Origin: Metabacillus fastidiosus NBRC 101226
GTDB taxonomy: Bacteria > Bacillota > Bacilli > Bacillales > Bacillaceae
Length of the DNA: 56,895 nucleotides
Assembly (NCBI RefSeq): GCF_001591625.1
Contig: NZ_BCVG01000017.1
Location: 1 to 56,895, forward strand
Direction of reading: 5' to 3'
In this document: piece after piece, positions 47,178-54,775 of the stretch
Layout: every line of letters begins with the position of its first letter
Numbering within the stretch: position 1 is the first letter of the stretch
Translations under genes and position numbers: made by a program
The notes under the pieces: model-generated
The model's input: only the letters and a program-made list of their open reading frames with translations
Databases searched by the model: none
Told to the model about the DNA's origin: nothing

Positions 47178-48374
47178 GTTATCCTCTAATTTTTGATTTT
47201 TTGTTTTCTCATTTGTTGATTTAAATCTTAATGCAGAAGCTAGTATGATTATCATACTCACTACTCCAATCCAAACAAGGGTAGATACAGAAGAATTCCA
47301 AGTTAATACTTTATCGAAGAAGAATAGTTCTCGTAAACCTTCTATCATAAATCGCATTGGCAACCAAGAATAGATCCAATCGCGATAAAATGGAGACATC
47401 ATTTCTGGAGCCATCGCAAGCAATGGTGCACCAAAGAAAAGCATTAAGATAAAAATTGGCATACCTTTAAGCCCTAATAGTGAAAGTACAGCTGAAATCA
47501 TTAGAAAAAAGCAAAAGGATGTAATCGATAAAAACAACGATATATCTGTGAAATGTGGAATATGAAGCCCTACCATCCCATCTGCCAGCCAAGTTAAGCC
47601 AAATCCAATTACAAGGGAGAGAATCACACCTATTAAAATTTGCACCAATTTTGCAGTAAAGTTTTCTTTTCGATTAGTAATGGCTGCTTTGCTAATAGCG
47701 ATAAAGATAATAGCAGCACTCGCTAAACTTGCCATCCAAAGAGGTTGGAATAAAGAAATAGGAGCATTACCGTTTGCACTGTTAGCCCCAATTTCATTAA
47801 TATTAGTGACTTTTTTTGTAATAGGATTTATCAGACTTTCAGCTTGCTTTGCTGTTAATTTTGCTTCTTGCTGTTCTAGTCCATCTAGTAGCTGTGTACG
47901 AACATTGTTGTTTATATTGTCAACTACTCCGTTCAATATTTTTCCTGCCATTGTTGAAGCCATTGTATTCATACCTTGGTTAATAAATATTTCAACTTCA
48001 GGTGAAGAAGGTTTTGGAGTTCGCAATGAAGCCTGCTTTGCACTAAAATCTTTTGGAATAACCAATGCTGCATAATATTTTTGGTTATCTAATCCTTTTT
48101 GAACTTCCTCTGTGTTTTTTACTTCAATCCATTTCACAACAGGATCTTCTTGATCTGTAGTTGTTTTTGAATTTTTTTGTACCATTTCAACGATTGTTTG
48201 CCCCATATTCATCTTTGGTTGATTAGGAATTTCCACTCCTACATCCTCATTTACGATTGCAATAGGTAGATTTTTTAGTTCTGGTTGAACGGAAGGAAAT
48301 AATGTTAGTGAAAAAATAAAAATAATTACCAATGCAATAATTGGTGAGAAAAATACCAGTTTGTTTTTAAACAT
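47154..48374 (-). CDS. YhgE/Pip-like (DUF3533 / ABC-2 type) membrane protein
   Basis: 406 residues. TM1 about 8-28 (FFSPIIALVIIFIFSLTLFP), then a 200-residue extracytoplasmic region starting LPIAIVNEDVGVEIPNQPKM with YYAALVIPKDFS, then five membrane segments about 213-385. Typical of proteins that assist export, often next to a TetR gene as here (divergent). Possible role in drug or fatty-acid tolerance; inferred. Confidence 0.85.
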   Translation of the reverse strand: MFKNKLVFFSPIIALVIIFIFSLTLFPSVQPELKNLPIAIVNEDVGVEIPNQPKMNMGQTIVEMVQKNSKTTTDQEDPVVKWIEVKNTEEVQKGLDNQKYYAALVIPKDFSAKQASLRTPKPSSPEVEIFINQGMNTMASTMAGKILNGVVDNINNNVRTQLLDGLEQQEAKLTAKQAESLINPITKKVTNINEIGANSANGNAPISLFQPLWMASLASAAIIFIAISKAAITNRKENFTAKLVQILIGVILSLVIGFGLTWLADGMVGLHIPHFTDISLFLSITSFCFFLMISAVLSLLGLKGMPIFILMLFFGAPLLAMAPEMMSPFYRDWIYSWLPMRFMIEGLRELFFFDKVLTWNSSVSTLVWIGVVSMIIILASALRFKSTNEKTKNQKLEDNNEQTVSL

Positions 48375-48408
48375 ATTTTATCCTCCTAGATTTTAAGTTA
48401 TAATAATG

Positions 48409-48492
48409 AACAACCTGTTGTTTATTACTTTTCAAATTATATAGTTCGATTAAGTTCTATTCAATAATCAAAATTGACATATATGTTGTTTA
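48409..48492. promoter_or_regulatory. Operator-like sites between YhgE-like and TetR genes
   Basis: AACAAC-ct-GTTGTT (48,409-48,422) and a half-site TGTTGTTTATA (about 48,484-48,494). The GTTGTTTA half-site is the one seen at 41.8 and 43.9 kb. TATAAT at 48,505-48,510 is the likely -10 for the TetR gene. Confidence 0.6.
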
Positions 48493-48540
48493 TAGGACAC
48501 ATTTTATAATTGTGTTGGATAAAGTTAAGGAGGAATTGGC

Positions 48541-49158
48541 TTGCGTGATACTAATACAGATTTACGTGTCATTCGGACAAAAGAATCAATTCGAAATGCA
48601 CTAGTAGAATTAATAGATGAAAAAGGTTTCGAAGCAATTACGGTTAAAGACATAACAACTAGAGCGAAAATTAATAGAGGTACATTTTATGCACATTTTC
48701 AAGACAAATTTGATTTAATGACTAAATGTGAAGACGAAATTATGCTTGATCTGTCCAGAATTGTAAAACAAAACTTCCCAAGTGTTATTGCTGCACTTGA
48801 AACTGACTCTCCGATTGTGACACCATTTTCCCTTACAGTTTCAATATTTGAGTATTTAAATAAAAACAGTGAATTTATGAAGGCTGTATTAGGTCCAAAA
48901 GGGGATTTATCATTTCAAACAAGACTGAAAGAATTTATGTGGGAAACACTTTATGGAAATAATCCAAACACACTTATTAAAGAAGAAAATTTACTCGTTC
49001 CAGGACAATATTTAGCTTCTTATGTTGGATCTGCACATATAGGAGTATTTCAACAATGGTTGAATAATGGCAGGAAAGAATCTCCTCAAGAAATAGCTCG
49101 TATCCTATCAACTATTATGGCTAATGGTCCCTTATTTGCAGCTGGTTTGAAAAAATAA
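48541..49158 (+). CDS. TetR family regulator (second, similar to that at 43.1 kb)
   Basis: 205 residues from TTG 48541 behind AAGGAGG. Helix-turn-helix about 10-55 (RTKESIRNALVELIDEKGFE, ITVKDITTRAKINRGTFYAH). C-terminal domain ends ESPQEIARILSTIMANGPLF. Divergent from the YhgE-like gene, its probable target. Confidence 0.9.
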   Translation: MRDTNTDLRVIRTKESIRNALVELIDEKGFEAITVKDITTRAKINRGTFYAHFQDKFDLMTKCEDEIMLDLSRIVKQNFPSVIAALETDSPIVTPFSLTVSIFEYLNKNSEFMKAVLGPKGDLSFQTRLKEFMWETLYGNNPNTLIKEENLLVPGQYLASYVGSAHIGVFQQWLNNGRKESPQEIARILSTIMANGPLFAAGLKK

Positions 49159-49167
49159 TCCCTTAAA

Positions 49168-49212
49168 GAGAAAGGGACACTCCCTTAGAACAAACAGGTA
49201 CTGTCCCTTTAT
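49168..49212 (+). terminator. Terminator of the second TetR gene
   Basis: AAAGGGACA / TGTCCCTTT with a long loop, then ATTATTTA. Directly followed by the repeat tail ACCTGCCCCTTTAGTTGAAT (49,229-49,255). Confidence 0.8.
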
Positions 49213-49244
49213 TATTTACATGATTATGCAACTAACCTGCCCCT

Positions 49245-49625
49245 TTAGTTGAATAACTGATAAACCTTTATAATAGTCCAGAAGGTAATTATGCTCCAAA
49301 TCAGAATTATTAGTGAGCCTACCACCCAATTTTTCGGCTTACCATTTTTCATTATTTCTTCTGCTTTAACTTCACATTCCAATATTACTTCATTAGGTAT
49401 CATCTTTAATGCAAACATTATTCCTAATGGAACAATAATAACATCATCTAAATAACCGATTATTGGTATGAAGTCAGGGATCAAATCAATTGGACTAAAC
49501 ACATATGCTACAACACAAACTGTAAATAATTTAGTATACCAAGGTACTCTTTCATCTTTATAAGCTAAGTAAAGTACAAATATTTGTCGTTTTAATTTTT
49601 TCGCCCAAATCTTTATTTTCTTCAT
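49245..49625 (-). CDS. DUF1232 (YkvA) family membrane protein
   Basis: 126 residues. Core VPWYTKLFTVCVVAYVFSPI, DLIPDFIPIIGYLDDVIIVP (about 28-67) is the DUF1232 signature; a C-terminal membrane helix about 101-122 (GSLIILIWSIITFWTIIKVY). Unknown function. Its stop lies inside the repeat tail. Confidence 0.9.
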   Translation of the reverse strand: MKKIKIWAKKLKRQIFVLYLAYKDERVPWYTKLFTVCVVAYVFSPIDLIPDFIPIIGYLDDVIIVPLGIMFALKMIPNEVILECEVKAEEIMKNGKPKNWVVGSLIILIWSIITFWTIIKVYQLFN

Positions 49626-49764
49626 AATTTTTCCCCATAAAAATTAGATACTTTATCCCTAATATAACATTGTTTATTCAACTCTTCTGCTCCGTTAGTT
49701 AAAGAAGGATTTTTAAAGGACTTTATTGTAAATTAAACAACTTTATTGTTACTTAACAATAAAA

Positions 49765-49803
49765 AAAGAAGATCACTTCATACTAATTCAAAGTCATCTT
49801 CTC
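49765..49803 (-). terminator. Terminator of the phosphatase gene
   Basis: On the minus strand AGAAGATGACTT / AAGTGATCTTCT then TTTTTTT. Confidence 0.85.
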
Positions 49804-49864
49804 CTTAAATAAACTAAAAATGAATTTATTCCTTTTTTAAATGCACTATATCATATATCCGTGC

Positions 49865-50626
49865 TTATTCTAATAATTGATTTTTCAATCTGTCAATCAT
49901 ACATCTATCAATCTGACAAGCTTCGGATAGATAGGTCTCAATTGAACCATATTGCCTTAACATATCATTATAAACTTCATCTAAATACTCAGGCTTAGCT
50001 TCTAAAATATATTTCGTTCGCTCCGCTGAGACCTTTACCCATCTCATCACCTTAATAAATTGAGAAAGGCGAGGCCCGTAATATTGATTCGTAAGAAGAT
50101 AATCTTCTTGTACCTTTTCATACGGTACTCCAACGAGCAGCTGAATGATTGCTGATATAATCCCTGTTCGATCTTTACCCGCTGTACAATGAATAATTGC
50201 GGGCAGATTCTTTTCTTCTGCTACCAGACTGAGAATTTCATTCACCTGTGATGTACGTTCAAAAGTAATTCTCCGGTAATAATCTCTAATAAAATGATCA
50301 AATTGTTCTTCACCAGACTTCCTAAAGAGGAAACTAAGTAATTTCATTCGATTCGCATCCTGGGTCTCATATTGTTGAATAGGTATATTCACTATTTTTA
50401 GTGTATCGTTTGTGCGCATTTTTGCCGGCTTAGATTGATGTTCCTTTTGTGTACGCAGATCACAAATGAGTTTAATACCTAATTGCTTTAGCTTCTCTAT
50501 ATCGCTCTCAGATAACTTTGATAGTTGATCCGATCGAAAAAGAACCCCTGATTTCATGTAAGAACCATCTTTAGTTCTATATCCTCCTATGTCTCTAAAA
50601 TTATATAATTTATCAAATTGATTCAA
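49865..50626 (-). CDS. Protein tyrosine/serine phosphatase (LipA / Y_phosphatase3 type)
   Basis: 253 residues. FDKLYNFRDIGGYRTKDGSY at the start; P-loop HCTAGKDRTG with Cys147 and Arg153 (CX5R); IICDLRTQKEH-type strand about 52-64. Family members act on phosphoproteins or phosphoinositides; secretion signal absent. Monocistronic. The 220 bp upstream hold only AATAATAAAGTTGTTTAAA, seen also at 41.64 kb. Confidence 0.93.
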   Translation of the reverse strand: MNQFDKLYNFRDIGGYRTKDGSYMKSGVLFRSDQLSKLSESDIEKLKQLGIKLICDLRTQKEHQSKPAKMRTNDTLKIVNIPIQQYETQDANRMKLLSFLFRKSGEEQFDHFIRDYYRRITFERTSQVNEILSLVAEEKNLPAIIHCTAGKDRTGIISAIIQLLVGVPYEKVQEDYLLTNQYYGPRLSQFIKVMRWVKVSAERTKYILEAKPEYLDEVYNDMLRQYGSIETYLSEACQIDRCMIDRLKNQLLE

Positions 50627-50848
50627 CGTTCTTCACGAACAGTTTCCATACTTTTCTTCCTTTCATTTGTTTTTTAATAAATAGAACAAATAATTAATTT
50701 TTCACCTATGTATTCTTTCTGCATATCTTATATATTTTATTTGACTGGTATTGATTATCTACTAAACAATTGATCAAACTATTAAAGAATAATAAAGTTG
50801 TTTAAAAATGTTATTAAAGTCGTTTCATTTTCGTAATGTGACAGGAAA

Positions 50849-51361
50849 CTAATCTTCAATCAATATGATTTCAACTTTTGTAATACGTTCATCAACAATA
50901 TTACCGAAACTGAAATCTTTATAGGTTGCATAGACTTCGTACAAACCATCACCGAAACCCGATGTAAAAGCACACCCTATAATATTTTTGAATTCTCCTG
51001 AGCTCTTCTCATTCATAGTTAATTGACAAACTTCTTGATATGACCCGTTGTTAGCGATATTCCAAACAATCCTGTTTTTATCAAAGTCAGCTTCCAAAAA
51101 CTCAACAAGTGCTTGTTGAATAACCTCAACTTGCTTCTGATTATTTGTACGTATTAACCCATTTCCATCTTCTGCTATTTCAACATTATAGCCTTTGGCT
51201 TGAAGATATTTAACAGCGTTTGCTTTCCCTACTCCCCAAAACTTAACACCTAAAATCTCGCTTTCGCTGTCCTTTTTCCATTCGTTTTCAATATAACAAG
51301 GATCAATAATAAGCAATTGGCCTGAATCTACTCCGACACGACCAATCAGTTTCCTTTTCAT
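50849..51361 (-). CDS. DUF4241-like protein
   Basis: 170 residues. RVGVDSGQLLIIDPCYIENE near the start and CAFTSGFGDGLYEVYATYKD near 128-147 are hallmarks I associate with DUF4241-type proteins, common in toxin/immunity surroundings. Middle has AVKYLQAKGYNVEIAEDGNG. Function unknown. Upstream 299 bp to 51,660 carry CACACCCGTCATCCCAAGAA-like repeat tail (about 51,610) only. Confidence 0.65.
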   Translation of the reverse strand: MKRKLIGRVGVDSGQLLIIDPCYIENEWKKDSESEILGVKFWGVGKANAVKYLQAKGYNVEIAEDGNGLIRTNNQKQVEVIQQALVEFLEADFDKNRIVWNIANNGSYQEVCQLTMNEKSSGEFKNIIGCAFTSGFGDGLYEVYATYKDFSFGNIVDERITKVEIILIED

Positions 51362-51660
51362 TTTGAAAATCTCCTTTCTTACTTCACATTTTATTTCTTT
51401 AACCCATTAAATTAAAAAACTTAATTTTTATATAGTGTAATTAATATCATGATCTACTATATAATTCTTAAAAGACGTTAGGATCTCAGCAAACTGCAAG
51501 CCTAAACAAGAAAGTTCTTTATTAAAAAATTCACTGCCACGTACCTTTAGCATAAAGGCTGGTTTTTTCATATGTTTCATAGAAGTTCTTTCAGTCAGTT
51601 ATTGAATTGGCACACCCGTCATCCCAAGAAGATACATTAAAACAAATAACATATCACTAA

Positions 51661-52239
51661 CTAATCTGTAACAACCGTATACTTCTTAACTTTTTCGCTG
51701 TTATCAAATTCGATAACTAGCCATTCGCTATCAATAGAAATTAGTCCTCTTTCATCTCCAAGATAATAGACAATATTATTTTCGGTTTTAAAATATTCTG
51801 TTTCGGTCGGTGTTCCTAATAGATTAGTAACTTCCTTCTTAGTTTTTCTATTTAAATTATGATCGTTTAATAAATCATCAACCATATACACTCTTTCTGA
51901 AATATTATTTAACCATTTTTCAGTTGTGAAAATTGATTTATATTCATTTAACGTTAACATAAGTGTACAGATTAAAAGGGGTAAGCTTCCTAAAATTGTT
52001 ATGACTTTAAGTTTAGTCTTCACTTCTCTTTCAATCTTTAAATCACCATAAGCCCGTTTCCATAAAACTAATTCAAATAGTAGTAATAAGATAAAAGGCA
52101 ATAGAACAGCAGGAATACTTACTCTACTGTACGAAGAATGTACAACAGTAATGATAAGGATATAAAAAGCATATAGTAATACGTATAAAAAACCGTAAAC
52201 ACTAAATAAACGCCATAATAGTTTTTGTCCAGATGTCAT
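51661..52239 (-). CDS. Membrane protein with SmpA-like C-terminal domain
   Basis: 192 residues. Three membrane segments (about 12-34, 43-61, 77-96), then an outside domain starting RVYMVDDLLNDHNLNRKTKK with EVTNLLGTPTETEYFKTENN, a SmpA/OmlA-type fold pattern (a helix, then strand pairs). 26 bp after the Imm3-like gene, so probably one operon with it. Confidence 0.65.
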   Translation of the reverse strand: MTSGQKLLWRLFSVYGFLYVLLYAFYILIITVVHSSYSRVSIPAVLLPFILLLLFELVLWKRAYGDLKIEREVKTKLKVITILGSLPLLICTLMLTLNEYKSIFTTEKWLNNISERVYMVDDLLNDHNLNRKTKKEVTNLLGTPTETEYFKTENNIVYYLGDERGLISIDSEWLVIEFDNSEKVKKYTVVTD

Positions 52240-52265
52240 AATGATACCTCCATAAGAAAACTGTA

Positions 52266-52628
52266 TTAACTCTTCTCTGCTGATGGATTGTAATCAACCT
52301 CTGCATTTTTCAGTCCATCTATTACTCTATTTATTCGTTGTAATAAGTCTTTTATTTCTTCTTCTGTTAATTCACCTTCTGCTTCTTTTAGATTAAACAT
52401 GCTCAGTCTCTTTGATATTCCTTCAACATAACCGATAAAAATTTTATCGTGAGTAATTAAGATTTCTCCAATAGCAGTATCAACAATAAAATCTTCTATT
52501 TTGCCAAGATTTATATATTCATTAAATGTTCTTGCTATTGCATCTTTATATCCTCTATTTAAGGTTAAATATTCATTATAGTCCTCATTAATTGCCTCAA
52601 ATATTTCATCGTATTCCCAATCTTTCAC
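52266..52628 (-). CDS. Imm3-like immunity protein
   Basis: 120 residues from GTG 52628 behind GGGAGAG; the frame continues to 52,697 without support. KDWEYDEIFEAINEDYNEYL, IEDFIVDTAIGEILITHDKI, FIGYVEGISKRL and LTEEEIKDLLQRINRVIDGL match the Imm3 pattern as I remember it. No toxin nearby. The 370 bp upstream contain no gene. Confidence 0.7.
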   Translation of the reverse strand: MKDWEYDEIFEAINEDYNEYLTLNRGYKDAIARTFNEYINLGKIEDFIVDTAIGEILITHDKIFIGYVEGISKRLSMFNLKEAEGELTEEEIKDLLQRINRVIDGLKNAEVDYNPSAEKS

Positions 52629-53001
52629 TGAACTCTCTCCCTCATATAAAATAAAAGCTGTTATAAATATTTTGTATACGTAAAGGGCATCGGGCATCTA
52701 TTCCAAGCTTTTTCAATCAATCGATTGTTAAATAACTCTCCCAGATTTCTTCCTTCTTAATACATAATTTTACCATCATTCGTTTTAATAGTGTATAAAG
52801 AGGGTATTTAATCAAGTAATTCTTAAAAAATACTCAGGCAATGTTCTCTAGCTGAATAACATCACTTCCGCTCTCTTGTCTCTATCTTCTTGTTGAGACA
52901 ATTTATGCGATATACGTTATTAACAAATAGCGATTATGCAACTTTTGAATAATTCTCCAAATATTAAGCATTCTAAATATAGATTCAGGAGGTGAAAACA
53001 A

Positions 53002-53169
53002 TTGTCAAATCAAGCGAATAAGAATGAAAAAGAAAAAAACAAATCATTTAATAACAGCCAAGCTTCAGGCTCAGAATATCATAAAGAGCATGCAGGCCAT
53101 GTGGAAGGTTACGGAGAAATCTATCCAGAAGCTAAAAATGTAATTGATACGACTAACAAAAATGACTGA
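53002..53169 (+). CDS. Small hydrophilic protein of 55 residues
   Basis: TTG start seven bases after AGGAGGTG. Lys/Asn/Glu-rich start, then SGSEYHKEHAGHVEGYGEIY and PEAKNVIDTTNKND. Terminator directly after. Composition resembles small spore-associated proteins, but no family is recognised. Confidence 0.7.
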   Translation: MSNQANKNEKEKNKSFNNSQASGSEYHKEHAGHVEGYGEIYPEAKNVIDTTNKND

Positions 53170-53184
53170 TGATGATTCATTACT

Positions 53185-53218
53185 GAGAGTGAATTAAATT
53201 GTAGTTCACTCTTTTTTG
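53185..53218 (+). terminator. Terminator of the 55-residue gene
   Basis: AGAGTGAA / TTCACTCT, then TTTTTT. Confidence 0.88.
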
Positions 53219-53414
53219 TTTCCCTCTCAAAAGGATTATTTATAAGACGATGCTCTGTATCTCACACTTAACATCTATTCCACCTTCATTTCTCATCACC
53301 TCCATTATAATTTTTCATGTCTAAAAAAGAGCCGGATAAGGGAAAAATACGAGACTTCACTCGAGAAGACTATTGAAAAACCTTTCCATATGTATAAAAT
53401 ATAAATAATGAAAC

Positions 53415-53603
53415 GCCTCTGTAGCTCTAGAAGGGAAGAGCGCCGGAAAACATTGTAGAACCGGGTCGCAAGGTAAGGGTTTCAGAAGCACCGAAAAGCA
53501 AATTAGCTGAGGCAGGTGCAATTCCTGCCGGTGAAATTCCGTAGGGAAGCGTGTTCTCCCCTAGCCTATGCTTAAAGTGCGGATTCGAATCCCGTCAGAG
53601 GCA
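53415..53603 (+). ncRNA. Unidentified structured RNA with tRNA-like ends
   Basis: The two ends form a tRNA body. Acceptor-like stem GCCTCTG (53,415-53,421) pairs perfectly with CAGAGGC (53,596-53,602), then A. T8-A9-like TA; D-stem GCTC / GAGC (53,424-27, 53,438-41) around a GGG-bearing loop. T-stem GCGGA / CCCGT (one A-C, one G-T) with loop TTCGAAT (53,584-53,590), abutting the acceptor as in tRNA. In between, about 135 nt replace the anticodon arm. They include CCGG / CCGG, CACC / GGTG enclosing GGCAGG-TGCAATT-CCTGCC (another T-loop-like hairpin), TAGGG / CCCTA or AAGCG / TGCTT. Promoter TTGAAA-16-TAAAAT ends near 53,402. No CCA encoded. Not tmRNA or a group I intron by motif. Confidence 0.65.
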
Positions 53604-53621
53604 TATGTTGAAATTACTCTA

Positions 53622-53867
53622 TTGAGCAAATTCAAGGAAGGGAGTGACACTCTTATAAATACAAGATTAAGAATTTTGTGGATTCTCCCTAATCTTTTTT
53701 GCTATCTAATGCTTTTAGGATTATCAGCCTTCGTAATTTTAAATGCAAAAGAGTTACAAGAAATAAACAGGATATCAATATGGGTTATAACATTAATTGT
53801 CATATTAATAATTTCACTATTTGGCAGTTATCGAATTTCTCAATGGATAAAACAAGGGAAAATATGA
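53622..53867 (+). CDS. Small two-helix membrane protein, start uncertain
   Basis: The frame opens at 53,568 inside the RNA, so a later start is likely: TTG 53622, or a near-cognate ATA at 53,655 seven bases after GGGAGTG, or TTG 53676. Two membrane segments (WILPNLFCYLMLLGLSAFVI and WVITLIVILIISLFG), ending YRISQWIKQGKI. No family recognised. It directly follows the structured RNA. Confidence 0.5.
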   Translation: MSKFKEGSDTLINTRLRILWILPNLFCYLMLLGLSAFVILNAKELQEINRISIWVITLIVILIISLFGSYRISQWIKQGKI

Positions 53868-53952
53868 GTTTCGCTTCTAAATTTAATTTACAAGCTAATA
53901 ATTGCAAAATGTGTACTACCATCTGCATATGCACGAGAAAGGAGAAATAAAT

Positions 53953-54162
53953 ATGGAACGAAAAATGGAGTCTGATCTTCCGGAGAAACTGGTAAAACCC
54001 GCATTACGCGCACTAACCGGAGCAGGGTATATCCGTCTGGATCAGTTTACTGAGCTAACTGAGTCTGATGTCCTACAATTACATGGAATGGGGCCAAAAG
54101 CTCTAGACCAAATTCGACAAGCTCTTTCAGCACGAGGACTTTCATTTGCAGAAAAATCTTAG
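53953..54162 (+). CDS. RNA polymerase alpha-CTD-like helix-hairpin-helix protein
   Basis: 69 residues from ATG 53953 behind GAAAGGAG. Core LVKPALRALTGAGYIRLDQF, TELTESDVLQLHGMGPKALD, QIRQALSARGLSF: a single helix-hairpin-helix domain like the C-terminal domain of RpoA, here stand-alone. Probably binds DNA; role unknown. Confidence 0.88.
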   Translation: MERKMESDLPEKLVKPALRALTGAGYIRLDQFTELTESDVLQLHGMGPKALDQIRQALSARGLSFAEKS

Positions 54163-54380
54163 AAACTGCATATATATTTCCAGTTGATTTCTATTCATCT
54201 TATCATACATATGGCTGTTACATCTTTCTAATTAATAGATTAATCCAGCTGACAATAAGGTTTTACTGTTCTTTTTATTAAAATCAGCTTTACTTTCACT
54301 GCTTTGAAATTTGGTAGTTCCTCCCTCCACTATTAAAGATTTTTATATAGCTCAATTTACCTATAAAATATGATACTATG

Positions 54381-54460
54381 TCTTTGGGCAAATTTTACGA
54401 AAGTAAAAGACGCAAAGCCACGGGCCTAAAACATTTTGTCACGGCAGCCGGGTTGCCAAT
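54381..54460 (+). promoter_or_regulatory. Cyclic di-GMP-I (GEMM) riboswitch
   Basis: Closing stem GGGCAA / TTGCC. First hairpin TTTTAC-GAAA-GTAAAA with the GNRA tetraloop, followed by the invariant GACGCAAAGCC. Second hairpin follows GGGCCTAAA and ends GGCAGCCGGGTTGCC, with the tetraloop receptor side. All landmark blocks of the class are in order. The Shine-Dalgarno of the next gene can be paired by TTCCTTTCTAA (54,491-54,501), so control may be translational. Confidence 0.92.
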
Positions 54461-54532
54461 AATCTTTCTTACAGTTTCAATAAAATTGGTTTCCTTTCTA
54501 ATTTGCCTAAACTTAGAAAAAGGAAGATAGAG

Positions 54533-54721
54533 ATGGTATTTTATCCAACAGTTGTTTGTAATAATCTTAAGGAAAGACATATTGTAAAAGACAAAAATCA
54601 TTGTGAGTGTGGAATACAATACAAAGTGTTTTTTACATTTACTCACAAGGATCTTAAAAAAATTCAATTTAAACCGCTTCAGGAAATTGATTGTCCGAAA
54701 TGCAGATCCGTCATTAGTTGA
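54533..54721 (+). CDS. Zinc-ribbon-like small protein under c-di-GMP control
   Basis: 62 residues from ATG 54533 behind AAGGAAG. Cys/His pairs VVCNNLKERH, HCECG and CPKC suggest one metal site; middle QYKVFFTFTHKDLKKIQFKP. No family recognised. It is the only gene behind the c-di-GMP-I riboswitch and ends in a terminator (AGATCCGTC / GACGGATCT, 54,705-54,729) overlapping its stop, so the unit is riboswitch plus one gene. Confidence 0.72.
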   Translation: MVFYPTVVCNNLKERHIVKDKNHCECGIQYKVFFTFTHKDLKKIQFKPLQEIDCPKCRSVIS

Positions 54722-54732
54722 CGGATCTATTT
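54705..54732 (+). terminator. Terminator of the riboswitch-controlled gene
   Basis: AGATCCGTC / GACGGATCT then ATTTTATT. Confidence 0.85.
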
Positions 54733-54775
54733 TATTAAAATCCAGAAAACAATTCCCTAGTTATTTTTAAACGAA

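Noticed and set aside
53415-53603. Group I intron inside a tRNA gene, or a tmRNA
   Set aside because: The conserved group I core blocks (R and S sequences of P7) are not visible, the flanking halves cannot rebuild an anticodon arm, and tmRNA lacks such a D-stem and has a coding tag.
53568-53621. Coding start of the small membrane protein at ATG 53568
   Set aside because: This part lies inside the T-arm and acceptor of the structured RNA and has no ribosome binding site.
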